Shown: in pieces, positions 36,971-46,934 of the stretch | Numbering within the stretch: position 1 is the stretch's first letter | Layout: each line of letters starts with the position of its first letter | DNA from: Morinoia aosen | Lineage: Eukaryota > Arthropoda > Malacostraca > Amphipoda > Talitridae | Reading direction: 5' to 3' | DNA: 64,000 bases | Assembly: GCA_030386875.1 (NCBI GenBank) | Contig: CM059567.1 | Span: forward strand, 54,358,020 to 54,422,019 | Made by a program: the position numbers and the translations under genes | Notes under the pieces: generated by a model | What the model saw: only the letters and a program-made list of their open reading frames with translations | Databases searched by the model: none | Told to the model about the DNA's origin: nothing

Positions 36971-39900
36971 TCTTTGCTGTGGTCGTCTCTTTGCTGTGGT
37001 CATCTCTTTGCTTTCTTTGCTGTGGTCGTCTCTTTGCTCTCTGTGCTGTGGTCGTCTCTTTGCTGTGGTCGTCTCTTTGCTTTCTTTGCTGTGGTCGTCT
37101 CTTTGCTCTCTGTGCTGTGGTCGTCTCTTTGCTGTGGTCGTCTCTTTGCTCTCTGTGCTGTGGTCATCTCTTTGCTGTGGTCGTCTCTTTGCTTTCTTTG
37201 CTGTGGTCGTCTCTTTGCTCTCTGTGCTGTGGTCGTCTCTTTGCTCTCTGTGCTGTGGTCGTCTCTTTGCTCTCTGTGCTGTGATCGTCTCTTTGCTCTC
37301 TGTGCTGTGGTCGTCTCTTTGCTCTCTGTGCTGTGGTCGTCTCTTTGCTCTCTGTGCTGTGGTCGTCTCTTTGCTCTCTGTGCTGTGATCGTCTCTTTGC
37401 TCTCTGTGCTGTGATCGTCTCTTTGCTCTCTGTGCTGTGGTCGTCTCTTTGCTCTCTGTGCTGTGATCGTCTCTTTGCTCTCTGTGCTGTGATCGTCTCT
37501 TTGCTCTCTGTGCTGTGATCGTCTCTTTGCTCTCTGTGCTGTGATCGTCTCTTTGCTCTCTGTGCTGTGGTCGTCTCTTTGCTCTCTGTGCTGTGATCGT
37601 CTCTTTGCTCTCTGTGCTGTGGTCGTCTCTTTGCTCTCTGTGCTGTGGTCGTCTCTTTGCTCTCTGTGCTGTGGTCGTCTCTTTGCTCTCTGTGCTGTGA
37701 TCGTCTCTTTGCTCTCTGTGCTGTGATCGTCTCTTTGCTCTCTGTGCTGTGATCGTCTCTTTGCTCTCTGTGCTGTGGTCGTCTCTTTGCTCTCTGTGCT
37801 GTGATCGTCTCTTTGCTCTCTGTGCTGTGATCGTCTCTTTGCTCTCTGTGCTGTGGTCGTCTCTTTGCTCTCTGTGCTGTGATCGTCTCTTTGCTCTCTG
37901 TGCTGTGATCGTCTCTTTGCTCTCTGTGCTGTGATCGTCTCTTTGCTCTCTGTGCTGTGATCGTCTCTTTGCTCTCTGTGCTGTGGTCGTCTCTTTGCTC
38001 TCTGTGCTGTGATCGTCTCTTTGCTCTCTGTGCTGTGATCGTCTCTTTGCTCTCTGTGCTGTGGTCGTCTCTTTGCTCTCTGTGCTGTGGTCGTCTCTTT
38101 GCTCTCTGTGCTGTGGTCGTCTCTCTGCTCTCTGTGCTGTGATCGTCTCTTTGCTCTCTGTGCTGTGGTCGTCTCTTTGCTCTCTGTGCTGTGGTCGTCT
38201 CTTTGCTCTCTGTGCTGTGGTCGTCTCTCTGCTCTCTGTGCTGTGATCGTCTCTTTGCTCTCTGTGCTGTGATCGTCTCTTTGCTCTCTGTGCTGTGGTC
38301 GTCTCTTTGCTCTCTGTGCTGTGATCGTCTCTTTGCTCTCTGTGCTGTGGTCGTCTCTTTGCTCTCTGTGCTGTGATCGTCTCTTTGCTCTCTGTGCTGT
38401 GGTCGTCTCTTTGCTCTCTGTGCTGTGGTCGTCTCTTTGCTCTCTGTGCTGTGGTCGTCTCTTTGCTCTCTGTGCTGTGATCGTCTCTTTGCTCTCTGTG
38501 CTGTGATCGTCTCTTTGCTCTCTGTGCTGTGGTCGTCTCTTTGCTCTCTGTGCTGTGGTCGTCTCTTTGCTCTCTGTGCTGTGGTCGTCTCTCTGCTCTC
38601 TGTGCTGTGGTCGTCTCTTTGCTCTCTGTGCTGTGGTCGTCTCTTTGCTCTCTGTGCTGTGGTCGTCTCTTTGCTCTCTGTGCTGTGGTCGTCTCTTTGC
38701 TCTCTGTGCTGTGATCGTCTCTTTGCTCTCTGTGCTGTGGTCGTCTCTTTGCTCTCTGTGCTGTGGTCGTCTCTCTGCTTTCTTTGCTGTGGTCGTCTCT
38801 CTGCTTTCTTTGCTGTGGTCATCTCTCTGCTCTCTGTGCTGTGGTCATCTCTCTGCTTTCTTTGCTGTAGTCGTCTCTCTCCTCTCTGTGCTGTGGTCGT
38901 CTCTTTGCTGTGGTCGTCTCTCTGCTCTCTTTGCTGTGGTCGTCTCATTGCTCTCTTTGCTGTGGTCGTCTCTCTGCTTTCTTTGCTGTGGTCGCCTCTC
39001 TGCTCTCTGTGCTGTGGTCGTCTCTCTGCTTTTTTTGCTGTGGTCGTCTCTCTGCTTTCTTTGCTGTGGTCGTCTCTCTGCTCTCTGTGCTGTGGTCGTC
39101 TCTTTGCTCTTTGTGCTGTGATCGTCTCTTTGCTCTCTGTGCTGTGGTCGTCTCTCTGCTTTCTTTGCTGTGGTCGTCTCTCTGCTTTCTTTGCTGTGGT
39201 CGCCTCTCTGCTTTCTTTGCTGTGGTCGTCTCTCTGCTTTTTTTGCTGTGGTCGCCTCTCTGCTCTCTTTGCTGTGGTCGTCTCTCTGCTCTCTTTGCTG
39301 TGGTCGTCTCTCTGCTTTCTTTGCTGTGGTCGCCTCTCTGCTCTCTTTGCTGTGGTCGTCTCTCTGCTCTCTTTGCTGTGGTCGTCTCTCTGCTTTCTTT
39401 GCTGTGGTCGCCTCTCTGCTCTCTTTGCTGTGGTCGCCTCTCTGCTCTCTTTGCTGTGGTCGTCTCTCTGCTCTCTTTGCTGTGGTCGTCTCTCTGCTCT
39501 CTTTGCTGTGGTCGTCTCCCTGCTCTCTGTGCTGTGGTCGTCTCTTTGCTGTGGTCGTCTCCCTGCTCTCTTTGCTGTGGTCGTCTCTCTGCTCTCTTTG
39601 CTGTGGTCGTCTCTCTGCTCTCTGTGCTGTGGTCGTCTCTTTGCTGTGGTCGTCTCCCTGCTCTCTTTGCTGTGGTCGTCTCTCTGCTTTCTTTGCTGTG
39701 GTCGTCTCTCTGCTTTCTTTGCTGTGGTCGCCTCTCTGCTCTCTGTGCTGTGGTCGTCTCTCTGCTTTCTTTGCTGTGGTCGTCTCTCTGCTTTCTTTGC
39801 TGTGGTCGTCTCTCTGCTCTCTGTGCTGTGGTCGTCTCTCTGCTCTCTGTGCTGTGGTCGTCTCTTTGCTGTGATCGTCTCCCTGCTCTCTTTGCTGTGG

Positions 39901-40318
39901 TCGTCTCTCTGCTCTCTTTGCTGTGGTCGTCTCCCTGCTCTCTTTGCTGTGGTCGTCTCTCTGCTCTCTTTGCTGTGGTCGTCTCCCTGCTCTCTGTGCT
40001 GTGGTCGTCTCTTTGCTGTGGTCGTCTCCCTGCTCTCTTTGCTGTGGTCGTCTCTCTGCTCTCTTTGCTGTGGTCGTCTCTCTGCTCTCTGTGCTGTGGT
40101 CGTCTCTTTGCTGTGGTCGTCTCCCTGCTCTCTTTGCTGTGGTCGTCTCTCTGCTTTCTTTGCTGTGGTCGTCTCTCTGCTCTCTGTGCTGTGGTCGTCT
40201 CTCTGCTCTCTGTGCTGTGGTCGTCTCTTTGCTGTGGTCGTCTCCCTGCTCTCTTTGCTGTGGTCGTCTCTCTGCTCTCTTTGCTGTGGTCGTCTCATTG
40301 CTCTCTTTGCTGTGGCCG
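36971..40318. repeat. 26-bp minisatellite, roughly 130 units, + strand nearly free of A
   Basis: The unit is GCTGTGGTCGTCTCTTTGCT then CTCTGT. Shortened 17-bp units lacking the CTCTCTGTG-type 9 bp occur at both ends. Two zones: about 37.2-38.76 kb has uniform units that differ at GTGG/GTGA; about 38.76-40.3 kb has TCTCTGCTTTCTTT-type units and many 17-bp ones. Because 26 is not a multiple of 3 and the unit lacks minus-strand stops, every minus frame reads the same hydrophilic 26-residue repeat; hence the open frames of 1064 codons (-) and 639 codons (+). I call these by-products, not genes. Confidence 0.95.
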
Positions 40319-41640
40319 CAGAAAGTGTGTATTTTGCGGCCTGAGCAGCACTCATCACAATGCTAGCATAAATGCCAAAAAACTTTCGTTGGTTCGTAAG
40401 GCAACGTGCAGAGGCCTTTACAGAAGTATAAGTTCCATCCCAAAAGGTAGCTCTAACACTGTTTATGATCTACAAGTTCAACCAAACGCAACAGGTGAAA
40501 GCAGAGCTTGTGTCGACTGCCACAGGTAAAATGGAGGCGGGAAAAGAACGCATCCCAACTTTTGAAATGTCATCTCATGAAGATTGTAAAAATACTTTTC
40601 AATTAGTGTGAGGAACTAAAAAAGAGAGAAATCATACAAAAATAAAGTTCACTCCATCAGATATGAGAAAACTTGTAAAATGACTTGCAAGATTTTTTAA
40701 GTTCTACCTGCAAGTGCTCATGACAGGTCGAAAAAGAAGCGGTGCTCGTGATTTCATGTATGCTTCAATGAAAAAAAGGGGAAAACGGTGATGTGACTGA
40801 AATAATTTTTTTAAATGGATCATGTTGCAGGACAAAAGGAAAAATTGATTGAAAAAGAAGAAAATAAACTTTTCTCAGGAGCACCAGTGTTTTCTAGTTC
40901 AAGTTATTCAAGTTAAATGAAGATGTTTCAACATTAGAAGAAGTTGTTGCTGTTCTTTCACAGCCATCAACTTCGAGACAAAGTAGATCAAAGTCCAAGT
41001 TTATGAATTCTTGCGAGCTCGTATCTCTTGATGTTTCATAAGAAAGTGATAGACGTGCGTTGGAAATTTTGATTAAAATAATTAAAGTTCTCAGACAAAG
41101 CGCAACAGAGTTTGGTGTTAGTTATACATCGATAAGAAAAGCCAGGAAACGAACCGCATGGCAATGTCAGAATATATGAAAAAGGAGTTTAAAAAAACCT
41201 TCTCCTCACATATTGGACAAGCAAAATATTGAAAGTTATCACTGGTTTTAAAAACGCTGATCAATTGTCAGTTCTAATTTCAGGCCAAGGAGTTTATCAG
41301 CATGTTTGTATTACAAAACTTCTCCGAAGAACTGATCAAAACATTGCAGGTGTTGCTTGTCACATAACACTGAAGTGGAGCATATCTGATCAAGGTAAGA
41401 ACATGTGTTTTGACACCACTACTGCCAGCACAGGTTCTACGAGTGGTACTTGTGAGTTACTAGAGAAAAGGTTGGATAAAGATATGATTTGAATTGCTCG
41501 CTGACATATTTTTCTAATGGCGTTAGAAGCTAAAGTTTCTGTCTACTTGCCTTTTCTTCTGGCATACAACTGTTTAATTAAGAAATTGGAAGAAACTAAC
41601 TGAAAATTGTCAAGAAATGTTATCAAGTAACAACAGATAC
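40319..41640 (+). pseudogene. Decayed transposase-like gene (HWDGK / FDTT-NTG type, possibly hAT-related)
   Basis: The best-preserved part is 41229-41492. DQLSVLISGQGV at residues 11-22 and MCFDTTTASTGSTSGTCELL at 59-78 match a repeat-associated protein family seen in arthropods and other invertebrates. There FDTTASNTG...GAC..LE is followed by an ACRHH-type motif. Here a TGA at 41490 and a second TGA 12 nt later interrupt that motif; LMALEAKVSVYLPF then continues. Upstream, frame-shifted remnants run from about 40320, including a KCVFCG...CVDCHR segment (40322-40529) that may be an old zinc-binding N-terminus. The family is inferred to be a DDE/RNase-H-like transposase. Many stops and frameshifts: non-functional. 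Confidence 0.55.
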
Positions 41641-42820
41641 TTATTAATTAGTGAAGTCTTGTTACAAACTCTAATATCCTATTCTTGAACATGAAATTTC
41701 ACACACAATGCTTTGATAAAAGTTCATGCACAATAGGAAGGTGTCATTCAGAAAGTAGAAAAAAACACTTTCGATTCTTTTTTTGCATCACTTTACAGTA
41801 TACTAATCGGAATTCAATTTAATATCTGAATCGAAACTGCCTGTGACCGCAGCCAGAGAGTAAAATGCTGACGTGTCACTTTTTCCTTTTTGTCGTCGAT
41901 AAAGCACTTCACTTTCGTCACAGATTATAATCAGCCAAAATATCACAAAAGTGCACCGAGGATGGAGAAAACGTCACTCAAGTTATTAACTTCGACTAGC
42001 TCTGATTTACTTGTATTCAGCGTTTGTATCTAGGCTACGTGTGACCACACCTACATAGCCAACAACACGGTAGAGGAAGCAAGGTAGGGCCAATTCTATG
42101 GGAAAAAATACACGTAATCTTGTTCGGCTAGCCAATAGTAAGGCTTTATTTCAAACAAACTTTACGACGTCACCAAAATGCCATGGCGTTAGACCAATAG
42201 TGGAGCCAGATTTGGGGGGTAGCAGTGCTACCAGATGCAATATGAGCTCTGCTATTGGTTCGTTGCCGTGATGTCAGCAAAACCACACCGTCAACGAAAC
42301 AAAGACTGGTTTGACCTTACCATGTTTCCTATGCCGTGTAATAACTACAGAAACAACAGGTTCTCTGCTTAGTTTAACAGGTAACGATTTCGTAATTAAT
42401 TGCTCGCATAATATGTATGCAATGAAATATATTGTCACATAACATGTGGACAATTCTTTATCAAATAAGTAATTAAGTTCTTGGTTGTCAAGCTTTTAGT
42501 TTCTATTAATTTAGAGGAAGAAAACCATACTATAATGTAAATTTCAATACCTTTTACAAGTACGTTTGGCTAAATTACATCCTCGATAATTTGTGATTAT
42601 TATATTTTTACATTCTATTATTTTGTTTCTTTCATAACAGTCATCAACCCAATGAATCATTCCTCCAATAAAATTCATACGTTTAAATTAGGTCAAAATT
42701 ATACCCGGCTTGCAATGTATTTTATTCTTGTAAATTTTTCGAACTGATGAGAGCAGAATTCTTACTTCACAGCTTCAATTTGACGCCATTGCTGACGTCG
42801 GGGTGGAATCTGACGGTCAT
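41641..42820. other. No gene recognised; CCAAT-rich part listed separately
   Basis: AT-rich from 42380 to 42760. No transposon terminus was found that would close the decayed transposase-like gene upstream. Confidence 0.4.
42080..42385. promoter_or_regulatory. Possible promoter region with three CCAAT boxes
   Basis: GCCAATAG (about 42132), ACCAATAG (about 42200) and its reverse CTATTGGT (about 42252) occur within 130 bp. The surroundings are GC-richer. AACAG|GTAACG near 42380 fits a splice donor. No gene can be attached; this could also be a degraded element. Confidence 0.2.
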
Positions 42821-43752
42821 GAGACGCCTTTGTCGACGTGTTCGAGACGCCTTTGTCGACGTGTTCGACACGCCTTTGTCGACGTGTCCGAGACGCCTTT
42901 GTCGACGTGTTCGAGACGCCTTTGTCGACGTGTTCGAGACGCCTTTGTCGACGTGTTCGAGACGCCTTTGTCGACGTGTTCGAGACGCCTTTGTCGACGT
43001 GTTCGAGACGCCTTTGTCGACGTGTTCGAGACGCCTTTGTCGACGTGTTCGAGACGCCTTTGTCGACGTGTTCGAGACGCCTTTGTCGACGTGTTCGAGA
43101 CGCCTTTGTCGACGTGTCCGAGACGCCTTTGTCGACGTGTTCGAGACGCCTTTATCGACGTGTTCGAGACGCCTTTGTCGACGTGTTCGAGACGCCTTTG
43201 TCGACGTGTTCGAGACGCCTTTGTCGACGTGTCCGAGACGCCTTTGTCGACGTGTTTGAGACGCCTTTGTCGACGTGTTCGAGACGCCTTTGTCGACGTG
43301 TTCGAGACGCCTTTGTCGACGTTTTTGAGACGCCTTTGTCGACGTGTTCGAGACGCCTTTGTCGACGTGTTCGAGACGCCTTTGTCGACGTGTTCGAGAC
43401 GCCTTTGTCGACGTGTTCGAGACGCCTTTGTCGACGTGTTCGAGACGCCTTTGTCGACGTGTTTGAGACGCCTTTGTCGACGTGTTCGAGACGCCTTTGT
43501 CGACGTGTTCGAGACGCCTTTGTCGACGTGTTCGAGACGCCTTTGTCGACGTGTTTGAGACGCCTTTGTCGACGTGTTCGAGACGCCTTTGTCGACGTGT
43601 TCGAGACGCCTTTGTCGACGTGTTTGAGACGCCTTTGTCGACGTGTTTGAGACGCCTTTGTCGACGTGTTCGAGACGCCTTTGTCGACGTGTTCGAGACG
43701 CCTTTGTCGACGTGTTCGAGACGCCTTTGTCGACGTGTTTGAGACGCCTTTG
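42821..43752. repeat. 23-bp minisatellite, 40.5 units without indels
   Basis: The unit is GAGACGCCTTTGTCGACGTG then TTC; it contains a SalI site. The start at 42821 and the last GAGACG at 43741 are exactly 40 x 23 bp apart, so no indel survives. Substitutions: TTC to TTT or TCC before GAG, one TTTATC, one TTTTTGAG. As 23 is not a multiple of 3 and units lack stops, all six frames stay open (up to 332 codons); I do not call a gene. Confidence 0.96.
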
Positions 43753-44282
43753 CCAACACCAGCACGCACCTCCCGTGCGCCGGGTCACAGCCGTGTAGCA
43801 GCGACGCGCTGCGCAGCCCTACCGTCCCGAGAGACTTGGGCCGTGTCAGGGAGACGCGGAGGCGTCGCCTGCTGACGGGGGCAAAAAAACTGCGACATCT
43901 CTGTGGTTGTGTGCGGATGTGAAGCTCCTGTCATGAAATTAGAGCTACGATAAATTCTCGAATTTCAATCCTCGAATTATATGACGTCATCTTATGAGAA
44001 ACTCAACCTAATGGAATGAAGCTGAGTCTCAGTTGTTCGTAACTCGAATCATTCGATGAATATTCATTCGACTAACTTTCGTATGCATAAGCTGAAATTC
44101 ACACGGTGATGTTGCACCCCACCTTCAAAAAAAACATTATTTCCTTTTATGGAGGTGTCAAAATAATAGTTAAAAACTCGAGTCACATTGCAAAAATTCG
44201 TATGTGTTCATTTGAGATTCTCGAAGTATTTCTGCAGCCACTCCATTGACAGGCCCAATTGACCCGAAGTGCAAGTGCATGT
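43753..44282. other. GC-rich edge, then AT-rich DNA
   Basis: 43753-43890 is GC- and CpG-rich and borders the 23-bp array. From 43900 the sequence is AT-rich with nothing recognised. Confidence 0.4.
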
Positions 44283-44550
44283 GCTCTCCGTGGCACAGTG
44301 GTTAAGGGATCAGCCTTGTATGTTGGAGACGAGGGTTCGTATCCCGGCGCTGGCGCGGAGATTTTCCCCGTTGGGTATAAGGGAAAGCTCAAGCACAATA
44401 CCCCACTCAACCCAGGTGTCGGAAATGGGTACCGGCTTTACGGGGGAACCGTCATGGTGTCCTGTATATAGGGTTAGTTATAAGACATTTGAAAAACCAA
44501 TGCTTAAGATCATATGTATCAGGCTTGATTGGAAATAAAGCATCCCAAAG
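44283..44550 (+). mobile_element. tRNA-derived SINE
   Basis: A perfect A box, TGGCACAGTGG, lies at 44291-44301. A B box, GGTTCGTATCC, one base from the GGTTCGANTCC consensus, lies at 44334-44344, giving normal Pol III spacing. The tRNA-like head (44283 to about 44358) continues into a non-tRNA body with CCGGCTTTACGGGGGAACCG and a 3' end ACATTTGAAAAACCAATGCT ... GATTGGAAATAAAGC. The extension and tail separate it from a genuine tRNA gene. The 3' end resembles the retroposon ends at 16.3 and 54.3 kb. Open frames across it are incidental. Confidence 0.75.
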
Positions 44551-44880
44551 ATGTCGATGTTTGATTTAGAGAGTGAATTTTATGATCAGAGTTTTCTCCA
44601 ACTATATAACGCAAATGAAATTACGCATTCGCGCTTTATAAGTATTGTAAAATTTTTGAGCATGTACGCGTTACTTGCTTAATAAATTTTGAGTGATAAC
44701 ATTCTAGCTCGTTATATTTCATAATTTCCTAAATTATTTCTAAACAATTTTTGCCGATCTGCGCACAGTATGAAAATTTCCCAAGTAGTTCTACGTTAAA
44801 TGAATACGTTGGAGTTCATGACTGTTCAATTGAAAATAAGTGCGGATGATAAAGCTAGGGGCAAGTAAGGAAAGGCGGTG
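44551..44880. other. AT-rich DNA, nothing recognised
   Basis: No open frame of note and no repeat structure seen. Confidence 0.45.
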
Positions 44881-45096
44881 TTAATTGCACGTTGACTGCG
44901 ATGAGTCAAGCCGAAGTTCAATATTCAACTCAAATTTAAAATCAAAAGTTGTCAGCAATTTTTTTAATGCCTGCCAAATATTAAGTGGATCCGTTAAATA
45001 CTATTAATTTAAAAAAAATTAAAAGTTTTCAAACGACCCATCGATGGGCCGTTTCGCAGTGGGGAGAACGTAAGCACGACCCGCCGATGGGTCGTA
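44881..45096. mobile_element. TTAA-type MITE, monomer copy
   Basis: TTAA at 44881 is followed after 3 nt by CACGTTGACTGCGATGAGTC and CCGAAGTTCAATATTCAACTC, the same terminus as both ends of 4805-5284. The other end carries a near-palindrome AAACGACCCATCGATGGGCC (45031-45050; mirrored to 45054) and ACGACCC/GGGTCGT arms (45076-45095), equivalent to the CCGGTGGGTCAC block of the 4.8-kb copy. Non-coding. The right boundary is approximate. Confidence 0.5.
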
Positions 45097-45251
45097 TCAC
45101 AAGCGACGTGATAGAACTGCGTGGTTCACTGAAGCAATGGTGCACTGAAACGTGGTCTCTTTTAAATGCTCGGGGAAGACTTTAGGTGGACTCAAGGTCA
45201 CATTGGAGGACATGTGACACACTTTACCAGGATCTGAACGACATGTGAGAC

Positions 45252-45575
45252 GGCGGAGAGAGTCTGAGGAATGCTTCAAGGGATTTTTGGGATGCTGTGG
45301 AGCGTCTGGAGGACGCTTTAGAAGGTTTGTCAGACGCTGAGGAGAGCTTGAGGAACATGTTATAGGATCTGTGGGATGCTGTGGAGAGTCTGAGGGACAC
45401 TTCAGAGGATCTGTGGAATGCTGTGGAGAGTCTGGGGACACATCAGAGGATCTGTGGGATGCTGTGGAGAGTCTGAGGGACCCTTCAGAGGATCTGTGGG
45501 ATGCTGTGGGGAGCCTGAGGGACACTTAAGAGGATCTGTGGGATGCTGTGGAGAGTCTGTGGGACCCTTTATCGG
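45252..45575. repeat. 42-bp tandem repeat, ~7 units
   Basis: GGATCTGTGGGATGCTGTGG starts at 45365, 45407, 45448, 45490 and 45532, so the period is 42 bp with a single 1-bp deletion. Earlier units (45252-45360) are diverged. Since 42 is a multiple of 3, the minus strand reads a 14-residue PTDPLKCPSDSPQH-type repeat in frames of 142 and 78 codons, split by the deletion. No start, domain or neighbour supports a real protein. Confidence 0.85.
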
Positions 45576-46832
45576 CTTAATGGAACCATGGGAATCTTGC
45601 ACTTGAGAAAAACTTACAAGAGAACCGTCAGATTTCAAAGGGGTTCGCCCTCAGAATCTTGAAGATCAGGCATTTTGTCAACGTATTTCATCGTCACCAC
45701 CACGAAAGATTGAGCTAAAAAATGGCACGATAATACGAGATATTTCCAGCTAATATGTACAACATTGCAGCCATTTATCGAGGCGAGTCTTAAAACAGAT
45801 GAATATTTTGAATCCAATTGGTCTGGGTACTTCTTCATTAAATAATTACGGAACAAGTTGTGTCCGCTACCTGACTCTGAACGGTAAATGTTTAGGCGCA
45901 TAATTTTAGATGCTCATGTTTGAATACTTTATTTGGCAAGAACTCTAGCCCTATAGGAAAGGACCGTTTAAACAGAATGTGCACTTTACATCACCTTCCA
46001 TGACACTTTTAAGAACTCTGTACATCCGAGTGAGATAGAGAATAGTTCAAAAGATAGATGCTATAACATTCTGAAAAAAAATTGCTCAGTGCAAGTTTGT
46101 ACTAACTTAGACAACTTTTCTGATGTTAAGTGCATCCAGTTTCTAAGAAATGATTTAACATAGCGAATATTAAATGATGCTGCACAAGAATTTTTTAAAT
46201 GGTCGTTACAAGTGTGAATGATGATGTAAACTACGTACGTAAATGACTGATATTTTAACGCTGGAGTTTTTGCAAAATTAATTAACTGACTTATATTGAG
46301 TAGAATGAGGAAACATAGAATTTTTTAACAGAATATGTGGGTTGGCTGAGTTTGCTCAAAAAGGAATAAATTTGAAAAAAACCCTCAAGGTCGGTTCAAA
46401 TTAATTAGAGCGAAATTAAACAAACTCGTGTTTTATGCTTCAACTTGAGTTGTACGTCCTTACGAAGAATGTCAGACTTAAAATGAAAGAGCGAAAATGT
46501 TCTTTAATTAAAACTTTCCGCTAAATTACATCATAGCTTTTATTTTTCTATGACGAAAGAAAAATGTACTTTAAATTCCGCGTTGAGTTTTCTCTGCAAA
46601 CCATGATGTAATTCGCAAATGATCTTGATCTCATTCAAATTTTGCGAGAAGCTCGACCATCATTGAGTGAGTTTTGTGACAAGCGATGTTACAAGACAGG
46701 AAACGTCAGGGAACAAGTTAAATGTCTGCCAAAGCAGGAATATTTCAGTACATATTATTTTATTCAATTCATGGGCATAAAACTAGACACAGTGAGACGC
46801 ATAAACAAGAAAATCTGTGATGGCGTCTGACG
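45576..46832. other. AT-rich DNA, nothing recognised
   Basis: A minus frame at 45635-45901 (88 codons) and a + frame at 46642-46830 are anonymous. Confidence 0.45.
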
Positions 46833-46934
46833 CAGAGCTGTGGATTGTTGTTTCTCTGACCACGTTATAAAAATATTGTTTTTCAGAGCTGTGGATTGGT
46901 GTTTCTCTGATCACGTTATAAAAATATGGTTTTT
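46833..46934. repeat. 51-bp tandem duplication
   Basis: CAGAGCTGTGGATTGKTGTT starts at 46833 and 46884, with only a few differences over 51 bp. Confidence 0.85.

Noticed and set aside
38425-40344. 639- and 539-codon + frames rich in Leu, Ser, Cys and Val
   Set aside because: Same array read on the other strand; interrupted wherever a GTGA variant puts TGA in frame. Looks membrane-like only because of composition.
37164-40358. 1064-codon minus-strand open frame
   Set aside because: Lies almost entirely inside the 26-bp array. All minus frames encode the same repeat because the unit has no stop, and there is no unique domain; an expected by-product.
42767-43788. Open frames of 170-332 codons on both strands
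   Set aside because: 23-bp array without stops in any frame; the translations are the same repeat shifted.
44283-44358. Functional tRNA gene
   Set aside because: A and B boxes are good, but the acceptor stem does not close cleanly and the sequence continues into a SINE body with its own 3' end.
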